Positions 45,654-56,526 of a stretch of 64,000 bases of DNA are shown one piece after another; the first letter of the stretch is position 1, and each line of letters begins with the position of its first letter. A program made the position numbers and the translations under genes. Under the pieces are notes generated by a model, which searched no databases, was not told the origin of the DNA, and worked only from the letters and a program-made list of their open reading frames with translations. Source of the DNA: Ceratodon purpureus (Eukaryota > Streptophyta > Bryopsida > Pseudoditrichales > Ditrichaceae); contig CM026428.1 of the NCBI GenBank assembly GCA_014871385.1, positions 6,737,471-6,801,470 of the forward strand, read 5' to 3'.

Positions 45654-46294
45654 CTGATGTATAGTGTGATGGAATGGGGGTTCGGCTATCTCACACTTGT
45701 AGTTAACTTATTTGTTAATCACTCAAATCTGATAACAACTTTTTAATCTATGGTTGGGTACTAAAGATCATCCAAAATTTGTAGTTGCATTACTTATTAA
45801 AATTCAAATTTATTGGCTCTGTCCTTGGACTTGAACTATGCATCAACTTGATGAATTGGATGACTGTTTCCCAATCTACAACTTGTTTCACGTTTTTAAA
45901 TGAAATATTGTTGTTTTGGATGAATTTTGTCATTGGTTTTTGAGTACTTCCAAATTTAGAGCTTGTCATTATGGTGTAAGCACCTATCCCAAGACCCCCC
46001 CTAAAGGCGGACACCCCAGATTCTTGCTGCAGTGGAGATTTGATCACCCTATAATTACCTATAATGTATCCCATGCGTACATGCAGAAGGGTGTCCGGCT
46101 ATAGGTCAACCTATATTGGTCACTTCTAAAATTTGTAGTTATTATTGTAAGTGCATATAAATATCCTAAAAATGGGGAACTTTGTTTTTCCTTATTGTTA
46201 ATCACTGAAAAATAATAAGCCACTCATTCCACCTCTACAAGTATAGTGAATTCCTTAAGTGTCCGAAAATAGGTGTTGCTACCTTAGAAGTTGA

Positions 46295-46425
46295 CACTAG
46301 TAGAAAAGGTGGCGTTCTCCAGGGAGATGTCCAGGTAAATGGTGCCCAATTCCACTATGCATGGGTGGAATCGGGCACCATTTGCCTAAACATCTCCCTT
46401 GAGAGTGCCACATTTTCTATCAGTG
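46295..46425. mobile_element. 131-bp CACTA-type foldback MITE
   Basis: The left end reads CACTAGTAGAAAAGGTGGC and the inverted right end CACTGATAGAAAATGTGGC. The inverted repeat continues through almost the whole element to a short central loop near 46360. The three bases TGA flank both sides (46292-46294 and 46426-46428). CACT(A/G) ends and a 3-bp target duplication are the marks of the CACTA (En/Spm) superfamily. It has no coding capacity. A transcript could fold into one long hairpin. Confidence 0.8.
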
Positions 46426-46428
46426 TGA

Positions 46429-47224
46429 GATGTTGGTATTACTCTCTTGCAAATCTTAATGAGAGTCTACTTGTAGAAGAATTTACATTTTGAAATTAAA
46501 AATTGAAGATACTGTTGGTAGATGACGATGCTAGATTAAATGAGGTTTGCATTCTATGCCACGACTTTTAATGAGCTATATCTTCAAGACCTCAAACATT
46601 TTGATGAGATTTGAGGAGGCGAATTAGGTAAGGGCTTGACGAAATAGTATGTTGTTGGTGGAAAGTAAAATTTTTTATTGGAATATTTAGTTGATATGGG
46701 GTAGGAAAAAAATTGGATCCTCTTCTTTAGATGTACATTTGCAAGAGTTTCTATGGCTAAGTTTGTTGTGATAATTTTCATGTCCTAAATTAGCCATATA
46801 GCATTAATATGAGTATATATGTAGAGTCTATTATTGTTTCTTTAAATTGATTATAAAATATATCATATGTACATTAGTTACAAATTCTAGAGATATTTTT
46901 TATTACGAAATGCAAACTATATAAATATCAAACATAAACATCTACCTTTAAATTTCTTTTACATTATAATTTTATTTTAGATGTTATTTTTTATCTTTAC
47001 ATGATTATTATATTATGATATTTGTATACTTATCACACTGACATGTATATAATTATAAATCCATGACATACACAATTATTACACTAAACCTCTATATAGC
47101 TACTACATCATAATCTATATAGGCTTTTCACATCTTACAAATTGCAGGCTTCTTCTAAATATATATTTATTACATCCTCATCTCTACAAGCTATGACATA
47201 GCAACCTCTGGACACGTCTCACCT
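46429..47224. other. AT-rich intergenic region
   Basis: Nothing recognisable; very AT-rich from about 46780. Confidence 0.5.
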
Positions 47225-47757
47225 CTTGATCTTTGTCTTTATCTTAAATTATGACCTTTGTAATCATCTGGCATCCCAATCTTTATAAGCATCTTACATC
47301 TTGACCTTTGTATGCATCTTATGAGCATCTTATATAATGACCTTTGTACACATCTGACATTCCGACCTTTGAAAGCACACTACATCTTGACCTCTGTGCG
47401 CACCTTACATTATGACCTCTGTACGCACCTTACATTATGACCTTTGTACGCACCTTACATTATGACCTTTGTACGCACTTTACATTATAACCTTTGTACG
47501 CACCTTACATTATGACCTCTGTACGCACCTTACATTATGACCTCTTAATGCATCTTATATTATGACCTTTGTACACATCTGACATCCTGACCTTTGAAAT
47601 CACATTACGCCTTGACCTCTTTAGGGAGCTTACATCTTGACATATGTATGCATCTTATATTATGACCTTTGTACACATTTGATAGCCCAACATTTGTACG
47701 CACCTTACATCTTGACCTTTGTACGCACCTTATAACTTGACCATTGTACGCTTATTA
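47225..47757. repeat. 25-bp minisatellite array
   Basis: About twenty imperfect units of the form TTACATTATGACCTTTGTACG plus CACC follow each other. The centre (about 47390-47540) is nearly regular, and the edges are diverged and have variant spacing. The array is not coding. Confidence 0.85.
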
Positions 47758-48076
47758 CATCCTTCTTCACAATCAGCTCAAGAATGTAACATGCACATAT
47801 CTAAAAACTTCAACTCAATTCAATGAACAAAAATCAAATTACAAAATAATAATAAAAATAATAATAATGAAAAAATGGTGTGAAACTAATCGCTACTCCT
47901 TGTAGAAAACTATTTCTTGGCATCCACCACTAAAAATATTAATCCAAGGGTCGGAAAGCCCTGACGGGTGAACATCCTCCAGAAACATTACTAATGTAAC
48001 TTGGAAATTAGGGCTGGTACCAGGGAAAAGAACCCAGACGCGACCCACTGCTTCTGTTCCTTCTCGGCGCCTTCAC

Positions 48077-48429
48077 AAGCGTGTGCCCCACAGGCTCACA
48101 CCACCACGCGAGCCCAATCCCCCAGACCCGTCACCGCACCCTAAAAACCAACACTATCAGCCACCACTGCACATTACAAATCCAAAATCAACTACATGGA
48201 TACATAATGCCGGGTTTGAGCACTATGACGGATTTTGGTACGCGTCCCTTGCTTGCAAGGGATGCGTCTTTGATTCCGTCACAGTGCCCAAAGCCGGCAT
48301 TATGTATCCAAGTAGTTGATTTTGGATTTGTAATGTGCAGTGGTGGCTGATAGTGTTGGTTTTTAGGGTGCGGTGGCGGGTCTGGGGGATCGGGCTCTCT
48401 TGGTGGTGTGCGCCTGTTGGTGGACGCTT
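48077..48429. repeat. long inverted repeat (foldback, ~174-base arms)
   Basis: The left arm (48077-48250) and right arm (48256-48429) are near-complements over their whole length. The centre is at the palindromic GTCCCTTGCTTGCAAGGGA around 48243-48261. Words such as CACCCTAAAAACCAACACTA and TCCAAAATCAACTA appear in one arm and inverted in the other. No clear target duplication was found, so the class of element is open. The arms are far more GC-rich than the flank on the left. It lies about 430 bases upstream of the CCDC25-type start codon. Confidence 0.85.
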
Positions 48430-48856
48430 TTTCCGATTCCGTCACTGCACCAAAAACCAATGCTATGTAGTTTGTTTGTTGATTTCACATTTTCAATGTA
48501 CGCATATGGATGATATCGATGGCTTTGGGGTGGGGTGACGGGTCAAGGGGGGCGGGGCCTGGTGCGGCAGGGGAGGGGGCGAAGGGGGGCTTCGCGATGT
48601 TATGAACAGGGAGGGAGGAGAGGTGCCGGCCCTGAAGCCTGGGAGGCGCTGTGGCATCAATTTGCTCGAGGTCCTTCGTCGTCGTCGTTGTGGTTTCGGG
48701 GTCGCGAGTGCGCTGCCATCGCCATGTCCGCTCGGGGCGACCAGGGGAGAGCGCGCACCACCTTCGCCTTCGCCTTCTGACGCTCCGTCGCCACTCCACT
48801 CCCCTCCCCTCGCTCTTCACGCCCAGGGCCTTCACGCCGGGCGCTTCACCGTCACC

Positions 48857-50736
48857 ATGGTGTACTACTTCAAGGCACGCCCTGAGGTCGGCGACTATGT
48901 CATCTACATGGGCCTCGACAAGCACGAGAATGAGGACCTCATCAAGTATGGCCTCCCGGAAGATATCTGGTCAGTTTTCTCACTTCTCGTTCTCTTCGTG
49001 ACTCTGTTCACTTAGGGTTTGCGTTCTTTGTATTCTTTGCAGGGGATTTTATTTTTTCGTTTTCGTGTTTTTGTTGATTTTTTTTATTTTTTTTGTCTTT
49101 TGTATTTGGAATTGGATACTCGTTTTTTGTTTTCTGGTCCTGTTTAGTCGGTTTGATTCGGATTTTGGAGGTTTGGTCGTTTAGTTGTGGGAATGAGTTT
49201 TTTGTTTAATGGGAAGGATGATGACGAAATGGTATTGCGCGTGTTGCGAGGGAGTGTAGAATTGGGATTCTGTGGGTTTACAGAGGTTCCGGGTTAGATT
49301 TTGTTAATACCGACTGAATGACGACGAAATACTTGTCATAGTTTCTATGAGAACAGGTCTTTGAACTTACTTACTGCTCTTGATGAAAGCTGAATATTAA
49401 TCGTCTATAATGTCTTTAGTTTCAACGGTTTGTATGGAGCTTGTTTCATCGTAATGCCGTACGATTTGGTTTGATGATTGTGTGTTTGAGAATCATGAAG
49501 TATGGCCTAGATTTTAGAATTTTAGAAGAGAGGCTGCACTTAGCTTCTAGGCGTTGTTTTTAATGAGGCAATGGGATAGTGTTTGTTTAGGCTGTCGTAC
49601 ATGTTTAAGAAGATGAAAGTAGTCCACATTCTAAGCTAGACTGGATGTGTGGGGCTCTTACTAGGGGCTTAGAGCTTAGTACCGAAGAGGAAGCGCAATT
49701 ATGATAATAATCGAAATGTGCTTTGCTGTTACAGGTTTCATGTGGATAAGCTGTCATCTGCTCATGTGTACCTCAGAATGCACAAGGGTCAGACTATGGA
49801 GATGATCACCCCTGAACTTCTTGAGGATTGCGCTCAGCTTGTGAAAGCAAACTCTATTCAAGGTCTGTGGTTAGCTCCCAGTTACGGAGTTACCTTCTAC
49901 ATAATGCGAAGGGCGTCGTCTTTGTTAATAATATAGCAGACACTGCTTGTGATGGAGTGGATGCAATTTCGTCGTTGAATTTGAGCCTAATCGATTTTTA
50001 GGTGGTATTGTTTTGCAGGAAACAAGCTCAACAACTTGGATGTTGTGTACACGCCTTGGTTTAACTTGAGGAAGACTCCAAGCATGGACGTTGGTCAAGT
50101 TGGCTTTCACAATTCTAAGCTTGTAAGAGTTTGTGGACCTATTTCCTTGTTTTTTTTTATCGATGTTATATTTTTAGGGAGTGTGCTAAAAGGTGATTGG
50201 GTACTTGCAGGTGCGGACGGTTCGGGTTGAAACACGCAAGAATGAAGTTGTGAATCGCCTGAACAAGACCAAAACTGAACAGACTCCAGATCTGAAAGGT
50301 GGGGTTTTCCCTGAATTTGTTATGGATTCAGCTGTTCGAAATTATTACTCTGTTTGGATTCTGATGCTTGATTAACCTATCTGATGCAGCTGAAAGAGAA
50401 GCCTACAATGCTGCAGAGAGAAATGAACGAAAGCAACACACCAAAGAGAAGGTACTACTCTCTCAACTTGTCAGGCACACTTCATATATTGAAGATGATA
50501 CCCTCTGATTAATTAGTGCAGGTGATTGTTATTTATAGGGCATACTAAGTTATGAGCGTGGACAATGTCTATTTAATATGCAGAAACGAAGAGAAGAATT
50601 AGAGCGACTGGAGAAAGAGAGACAGGCAGAAATACGGAGCTATACAAGGCTCATGGTTCAGGAGAAAATGACATCGAACAAGGATATCGCTGCCAAGGGA
50701 AAATCCCTGGCTGAGTTGGAAGAGGATTTTATGTGA
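48857..50736 (+). CDS. CCDC25-type protein (NFACT-R domain)
   Basis: Six exons, 48857-48969, 49735-49862, 50019-50122, 50211-50298, 50390-50451 and 50584-50736, join in phase to 215 residues. The N-terminal ~110 residues form the NFACT-R (DUF814) domain: [19 protein letters not shown], then [17 protein letters not shown] and [20 protein letters not shown]. The C-terminal third is a charged coiled coil ([17 protein letters not shown]) and the end is LAELEEDFM. Length and order match CCDC25 of animals and Jlp2 of yeast. The NFACT-R domain is shared with NEMF/Rqc2 and bacterial RqcH, which act on stalled ribosomes. In animals CCDC25 was also reported as a DNA sensor, which need not apply here. 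The plant role is unknown. Confidence 0.92.
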
Positions 50737-51858
50737 CTTCTTTTTATTGTTCAATGTAGTTAATACTATTATCATGGTGCAGCCTGTCCTTTTTCAATTG
50801 CAAATGGCATGTTGTTCTCTTGTTTCATGGATGTGATGCAGTTGGCACACAAGCGTTTTACATCTCATTTTTCACAAGGTCTACAAGACTGAGTTAGACT
50901 ATTTTAGACAGGTACATTCATCATAAATCCTCCCAAGCTGTGTTCAAGGTGTGCTGTAATATACTGCGATTGATTTTGGGCTCGAAAGTTCATGTTCTTC
51001 TGGCTGTAACTCTTTCCAAACATGGGTGCTGGTTTGTTAGTGCATGGAATTTCTCAATTCGATTCTGTATTTGCCAGCAGTTTTATCCCAACCCAGCTGA
51101 TAAAATCCTCTTTGAAGACATTTGTGTTTGGTTGTCATTTAGGTTTTCTGACTTCAACCGATCGTTGCTTTATGTGCAGGATGAATTAGCTATGAAGAGT
51201 CGCGAAACTGTGTTACGTAAGCGTTATAATGCAAGGGAATTATGTCAGATGCATATTTCCCCATGCTAAGACATTATATTACAATTTTGTCAAGTTATAG
51301 TACTCTTTTAAACGGTGAACATTAAACGTGTTTTTGAGAATCATAGTAGAGATTCGGCTCTCTAGAACGTGACCTAAGTGTAAATTGCAGAGTTTACCAT
51401 GGCACCAGAAACTAGCCTGACTTCAATGTAATTGCAGAGTTGTCGGTTTTGATTCAGTTTGTTGGTGAATGAGAACATTGGGTTTTTGAAAAGAGCAACA
51501 TGGATCTGAATGTTTGTTTACTTCTTAGTGCAAAAATCTCGTTAATAGAACTTCTTCATTTATATGTGAAAATTTACATATTTCTTATTACAATGTTCAT
51601 CAGTCCATTTGTTGAAGATCACTGTAGGGATCTAAACTAAGGGCAGTGGGGACAATTTAAAACTATAATATCGACCTACACGAAGTATACATGCTAACTC
51701 GAAGCCTATCTTTGCACCAGTACTGTGGTCTCAGCAGACTCCTTTCACGACGCCGATGACGATGGATCAAACTCGGGTCCATGGACAATCCTCCGTAGGC
51801 CTTCAAATTGACTGAGTATTCGGGTAAGTCCATATATATTTCAGGACTCTAGAGAAAA
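50737..51858. other. intergenic region between convergent genes
   Basis: The 3' UTRs of the CCDC25-type gene (plus) and the beta-glucosidase gene (minus). No coding signal was accepted. Confidence 0.5.
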
Positions 51859-53364
51859 TCAATGAGATGTCTTCTTCAGGATTTGTTGAAACCAATACAC
51901 TGAGCTCTTAGGATACCTGGCTAGGCCATTTAGATAATCTACGTAGTAGATTCCAAATCTAACCGTGTAGCCAACTGCCCATTCGAAGTTGTCCATAAGA
52001 GACCATGCAAAATAACCACGCACATCAGAGCCATCTCTGATTGCTAAGAGCACATTTTGCATATAATCATGGTAGTATTGAATTCGCTCAGGATCCTTCA
52101 ACTGATCTGCAAGTGGCAGTGAATCATCTTTGTTGGCTTCATCTCTACCATTCTCAGTAATATACACAACAGGGTTGTTGTATCTTTCCCGAACCCAACC
52201 CAACAGACTTCTCATTCCACTTGGATACACATACAGCCAGTCAGACGATGTTTGTTCTCCAATTGGCACACCGTCTTTGTATGCTGTCCTCACCAGTTCA
52301 CCATTGGAGTTGTTGTATGTTACATAATATGAAGTATAATGATTAATTCCAACGAAGTCTTGCGATCCTTTGATGAGTGCAGACTCTTCTTTTGTAAAAC
52401 TAGGCAGATTGGAGCCCAGTCTTGCACGCATCGAAGCAGGGTATTCTCCAAAAAATATTGGGTCTAAGTACCTTCCCAAGTTCTCGTCCATGGCTTCTTC
52501 AGCAGCTTGTTTGTCCAGTGTAGAATTTGAATTCAGAGGCAAAAACCACCCTGAGTCTGTTGTGATGCCGATTTCACCTTTTTGAAAATCCTTAAATTCT
52601 TTCCTGTAAATATCAACTGCGTGAGCATGTGATAGTAATGCATGGTGGCTAACGAGATAAGGTTCTGTACTGGAATTTCCAGCTGCGCAATTGCCGTAAG
52701 GTGGTGAGCAACGCCCTGGTGCTTTCCCTCCCGTTTGATAACCTCCAGTTGAGAATGTGTAGATTTCATTGAAAGTAATCCAATGTTTTACTTTGGATCC
52801 CCACCTTTCAAAGCAGAATCGTGCATATTTCGAGAATGCATCTACAATAGCAGGGTTTAACCATCCGCCCATTGAATCTTCGAGTGCTTGAGGCATATCC
52901 CAGTGGTATAAAGTAACATATGGTTCGATGCCATGCTCCAAAAGCTCCTTAACGAGGTGGTCATAGTACTTCACTCCTTTCCAGTTCACTTCCCCAACGC
53001 CATTTGGGAAAATACGGGACCATGAGATAGAAAAGCGGTACGCATCCATGTTCAAATCTTTCATCAACCAAACATCTTCTTTATATCGGTGATACTGATC
53101 TACAGCAACGTCCCCAGTTCCATTTCCTTTAATTTTTCCCGTCTCATGAGAGAAAGTATCCCAAATGCTTGGGCCCCTTCCATCCTCGTGAGCAGCACCT
53201 TCATATTGATAGGCAGCAGACGCTGTCCCAAATATGAAGCCATTCGGAAAACTTGACCTCACAACTGATGGGATCTCCTCAGCAGTGACGAATTGTTGAG
53301 AAAGTATCACAGCAATACAAATTGCAGTAAAAACTACCTTTCTCGATCTTTGTAAAATACCCAT
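51859..53364 (-). CDS. GH1 beta-glucosidase, secreted, intronless
   Basis: One uninterrupted exon of 501 residues. A signal peptide (about residues 1-28, core VVFTAICIAVILSQQFV) directs it to the secretory path. The mature part is a complete GH1 barrel: FIFGTASAAYQYEGA, RFSISWSRIFPNG, YHWDMPQAL, acid/base E200 in HWITFNEIY and nucleophile E404 in YITENGRDE. The aglycone and glucose site parts SLMDNFEWAVGYTVRFG and GRGPSIWDTF are present. Plant GH1 enzymes release glucose from glucosides such as hormone conjugates or cell-wall fragments; the substrate here is unknown. The acid/base motif is TFNEI where TFNEP is usual. Several N-glycosylation sites occur (for example NGTGD, NSST, NNSN). Plant GH1 genes usually have many introns, so an intronless copy is unusual. 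Confidence 0.93.
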   Translation of the reverse strand: MGILQRSRKVVFTAICIAVILSQQFVTAEEIPSVVRSSFPNGFIFGTASAAYQYEGAAHEDGRGPSIWDTFSHETGKIKGNGTGDVAVDQYHRYKEDVWLMKDLNMDAYRFSISWSRIFPNGVGEVNWKGVKYYDHLVKELLEHGIEPYVTLYHWDMPQALEDSMGGWLNPAIVDAFSKYARFCFERWGSKVKHWITFNEIYTFSTGGYQTGGKAPGRCSPPYGNCAAGNSSTEPYLVSHHALLSHAHAVDIYRKEFKDFQKGEIGITTDSGWFLPLNSNSTLDKQAAEEAMDENLGRYLDPIFFGEYPASMRARLGSNLPSFTKEESALIKGSQDFVGINHYTSYYVTYNNSNGELVRTAYKDGVPIGEQTSSDWLYVYPSGMRSLLGWVRERYNNPVVYITENGRDEANKDDSLPLADQLKDPERIQYYHDYMQNVLLAIRDGSDVRGYFAWSLMDNFEWAVGYTVRFGIYYVDYLNGLARYPKSSVYWFQQILKKTSH

Positions 53365-53433
53365 CCTTGCAACTTTCGACTGTAAGCCTTAGAAGAGAAA
53401 TATATGTAAAACTAAAGGATCACTACGTGACCC

Positions 53434-53443
53434 TTATATATAT
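53434..53443 (-). promoter_or_regulatory. candidate TATA box of the GH1 gene
   Basis: The minus strand reads TATATATATAAGGG about 70 bases upstream of the start codon. Spacing leaves room for a short 5' UTR of about 40 bases. Confidence 0.6.
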
Positions 53444-53573
53444 ACACCAGCATGTGCCGACCTTTCACATTTTTCTTACTTTTACATTTTCGGGCGTCTC
53501 CATTTACCTCGCTTATACACTGTTTCTACTTTTTCATTTTAGGACTTTTGCGTTAAAGTGAAATATCTATTTA

Positions 53574-53619
53574 CCTTGGTGAAGAAGTTACCGATAGTTC
53601 CCTTGGTGAAGAAGTTACC
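53574..53619. repeat. 19-base direct repeat
   Basis: CCTTGGTGAAGAAGTTACC occurs twice with a 27-base period, about 210 and 240 bases upstream of the GH1 start codon. Confidence 0.85.
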
Positions 53620-54477
53620 TTTGTGCGCGTTACCGAAGATTTTATTGCCAGAGAACAGATCTGGTGGACACTGAGGTGAAGGGCATGTATCCAAGAAGAT
53701 GGAACCAGTCAAGAAGGCTAACAGCAGTAAACAGTCTCACTCAACAAGAAAATATTTCAAAACGACGAGAACTCAAAGTTATAATTGCATAGGCCATAAT
53801 AGGCCAACTCCTATCCAATACTGACTACAAGAAATTGGAGGCACACAGAGAATAATAGTACATGCAACTTCTTCCCGCACATCCTCAAAGCTTAAGGCTT
53901 GATCCCTATCCTAAATCCTTGCATTTTTTCAGTGACTCTACCAATGAACCAGTTATCACCTTTGTACTGATGCATTTGAAAGCAGCAAAAAAGAGTCCAG
54001 GAACGGGCCCAAGGACAGTGACCCATGAACCCATTACCCAGATCCAGGTAGTGATAACTCATTGTGAGAACAATGTGCATCACATGACGAATGTTTTGGC
54101 ATGCAATCTGCACTTCGATTCTAGAGAAGTGTAAAATAATCGACCACCTAACAAAATTAGCAGATGAACTTCCTACAGCATTTGTTGACAACAACATCAA
54201 GTACAGTTATCTTGTCCACCCAGTAAGTACTAGGAGTGGCACCTATATCATCATCTTCCTTTCAAGATGGGGAATATAACTGTTTCCATCATATAATCGA
54301 ACCTAAAAAGAATGGTCGCACAGTGAGCTGTCGTCCTTCCATTCGTCCATTCGGCATTCTTCATTAATCTAACTCCAACGGCTGCTCCTGTCAAACACTC
54401 AAAAATGTAACTGCGAGAAGCTCTTTCTCAGTCGTAGATATGCGGTGCATGCAATGCACAAAATCCCCGTGACGGCA

Positions 54478-56526
54478 TCATTCAGCCTTCTTGGTGCTCC
54501 TGAAATTCTCTCTCAACTCAGCGAACTTCTTGAAACATTGGGCTTTGCTCTTGCCGGGAACGGCTGATGCAATTCTTTCCCACCTATTAGCCGTGTCCTT
54601 GGGAAAAGCCTTGATTGCTTTAACTAACGCCACTTCCTGAGCTTCAGACCATCCTTCGGCTTCTACAGCACCATTTGCAGCTGCTCCGTTACTCTGAGAC
54701 TCCTCGACCGTTCCGTTCTCGACCTTCTTAGCATTCACCGACTCGGCTCCTGCCCTTGTCTGCTTCGAACCACCTACTGTGCCATTACCAGCCGCCTTGG
54801 GACTAGCTGTTTCCTCACCGTCTTCCCTCGTTGAAAGAGGTGAATTAATCTCTGCTCCTGGCTTCCTCTTCTGGAGGAATGAATCGAAAGCTTTTGAAGA
54901 GTCTGGTTTCTGTAAAAGCACAGTCTTGACACCTTTCAGAATTTCTTCCACGGTACGATTCGTTCCTATGTAATTAGAAACGACTTCCCAACGCTGAGAG
55001 GTTCCCTTAGGGTACTTCGCCACTGCTTTCCTTAACAGATCCACCTCTTGCTTGGTCCAAGGCCTCTCCTTCTTCTCGACAACAGGGGTTGTAGATTTCT
55101 TGCCCTTCTCTGCAGTTCCCTTCTTGTTATCAGCCTGTTTCTCCACCTCTGTCTTCGTAGGAGTAAAGTCAGTGTTAAGGGATGCGCTGGAATTTACTCG
55201 ACTAGGCGTTGATGCAGCAGCTGAATCGGAAGAAACAATAGTCTCAGCTCCACTGATAACCTTCTTCAGATACTCAGTCTGTTCGTCGACCTCCACGATA
55301 CCCTCCAACTTCTCACACAAGCCTCGCAAGAAAGCTATCTCTAGGGTGGTACAAAAGTTCTCAATGTCGTCATCAGAAATCCCACTGTCCTTCTGAGCAA
55401 CTACACCAGCTGCCACTGCGCGTAACCTTGCCTTCTCCTTCCTCAAAAGCTTCTTCTCTTTCTCCTTCTGTTTCTTCTGAGCAGAAGCCTCCTCAGCAGC
55501 CCTTTTATCTTCCTCCTCCTTCCGTAACCTCTCCTCCTCGACAGCTCGTGCAGCCTCCTCTTCCTTGTCTCGCCTTGCCTGAGACTTGGCCTGCTTCTTC
55601 CGCAACTTCTCCGCTTTCTCTTCCTCCTTCCTGCGCGCAATCCTGGGGTCTTTCTTGTAAGCATTTTCAGTCATCAACCTTATGCGGGCATTCTCTTCCT
55701 TCTTGGCCTTCTCTCGCAACTTCGCGTTCTGCCTCTCCATCCACCGCTTGTGCTCACGACTTTCAGCTTGTTCAAGATCAAAGTCATCAGCGTGAGGAAA
55801 TTCTCTCCAACTTTTGAAGGTCCACCAGAAATCATAAAATTCATCAACAGTAGCAATGTCGGTCTCATTTTCACCAAGTGATGGAACCGGCTGAACAGTT
55901 GACCAGCGACCATTTCGGGCAAAAACAGGTCCAAATACTTTGAAGAAATCTCCGGGGGCGCAGTCACTGGGAATTTCATCATCAAATTCGTCAATCGAAT
56001 CATAAGCTCGTCGCTTGACAGGGTCTATCAGAACTTCATATGCTAACTGAATAGATTTAAAGTGCCGGTCAATCTCCTCTTTCTTGGCTTCCTTCTTCTC
56101 CTCTGTATCCTCTAAAAGAAGGAGAGAAGCCTGCTTGTCAGGATGATGTTTTAGGGCAGCATCTCTGTAGCTCTTCCTAATCTGGTCCTCGGTAGCCAGA
56201 AACCTTAAATGGCTGAGGCCTAAGAGGGCATAATGATCCTGAGTCTCCGGTCCATCTCCCGACTTCTTTTTACCCTTAAATTGATAGGAATCAACGGAGG
56301 GAGACTCCGTGCTCTTATCCTTCTTGTCTGGGACCGCTTCTTCAACTTCCTCTGGCTCTTTGTCGACACCCCTTTGACGCTTGGCTGCCTCATGGAAACA
56401 TATACCTGCAGGCTCCTGACCAAGGCGGGGGTTGCACTGATTATTTGAAGCTACATGCTGTGGCAACTTCTCTGGAATATCAGCTGCAAAATAAGTGAGA
56501 TAAAGCCGGTCCTCTACGCCCGGCAT
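54478..56526 (-). CDS. ZRF1/zuotin-type J-domain and SANT protein
   Basis: One exon of 682 residues. The N-terminal ~90 residues are the family's zuotin-type leader. A J domain spans about residues 95-180 with the HPD tripeptide at 128-130 (ALKHHPDKQAS) and FKSIQLAYEVLIDPVKRRAYD. The zuotin homology region follows (DDFFKVFGPVFARN-like GDFFKVFGPVFARNGRW, YDFWWTFKSWREFPH). A long charged helix rich in lysine, arginine and glutamate follows, which in the family binds the ribosome. Two SANT/Myb repeats end the protein (ERPWTKQEVDLLRKAVAKYP and EGWSEAQEVALVKAIKAFP). The family pairs with Hsp70 at the ribosome exit and, through the SANT repeats, acts on ubiquitinated H2A in chromatin; plant members are called ZRF1 or GlsA. 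Length is within the family's range. No coding introns. Confidence 0.94.
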   Translation of the reverse strand: MPGVEDRLYLTYFAADIPEKLPQHVASNNQCNPRLGQEPAGICFHEAAKRQRGVDKEPEEVEEAVPDKKDKSTESPSVDSYQFKGKKKSGDGPETQDHYALLGLSHLRFLATEDQIRKSYRDAALKHHPDKQASLLLLEDTEEKKEAKKEEIDRHFKSIQLAYEVLIDPVKRRAYDSIDEFDDEIPSDCAPGDFFKVFGPVFARNGRWSTVQPVPSLGENETDIATVDEFYDFWWTFKSWREFPHADDFDLEQAESREHKRWMERQNAKLREKAKKEENARIRLMTENAYKKDPRIARRKEEEKAEKLRKKQAKSQARRDKEEEAARAVEEERLRKEEEDKRAAEEASAQKKQKEKEKKLLRKEKARLRAVAAGVVAQKDSGISDDDIENFCTTLEIAFLRGLCEKLEGIVEVDEQTEYLKKVISGAETIVSSDSAAASTPSRVNSSASLNTDFTPTKTEVEKQADNKKGTAEKGKKSTTPVVEKKERPWTKQEVDLLRKAVAKYPKGTSQRWEVVSNYIGTNRTVEEILKGVKTVLLQKPDSSKAFDSFLQKRKPGAEINSPLSTREDGEETASPKAAGNGTVGGSKQTRAGAESVNAKKVENGTVEESQSNGAAANGAVEAEGWSEAQEVALVKAIKAFPKDTANRWERIASAVPGKSKAQCFKKFAELRENFRSTKKAE

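Larger units (their letters stand above)
44407..46291. other. AT-rich intergenic region after the retroelement
   Basis: No gene was recognised. An 11-base inverted repeat (AATTCCCCCAC, 44537-44547 and 44566-44576) lies near the start and a perfect 50-bp direct duplication at 45554-45653. Confidence 0.5.
53365..54477. other. intergenic region
   Basis: The GH1 promoter on the left and the 3' UTR of the J-protein gene on the right. It contains a 19-base direct repeat (CCTTGGTGAAGAAGTTACC at 53574 and 53601). No gene was recognised. Confidence 0.5.

Noticed and set aside
48485-49015. Several long open frames on both strands around the CCDC25-type start
   Set aside because: GC-rich promoter and exon 1 create open frames on every strand; only the [10 protein letters not shown] frame matches a family and has splice continuity.
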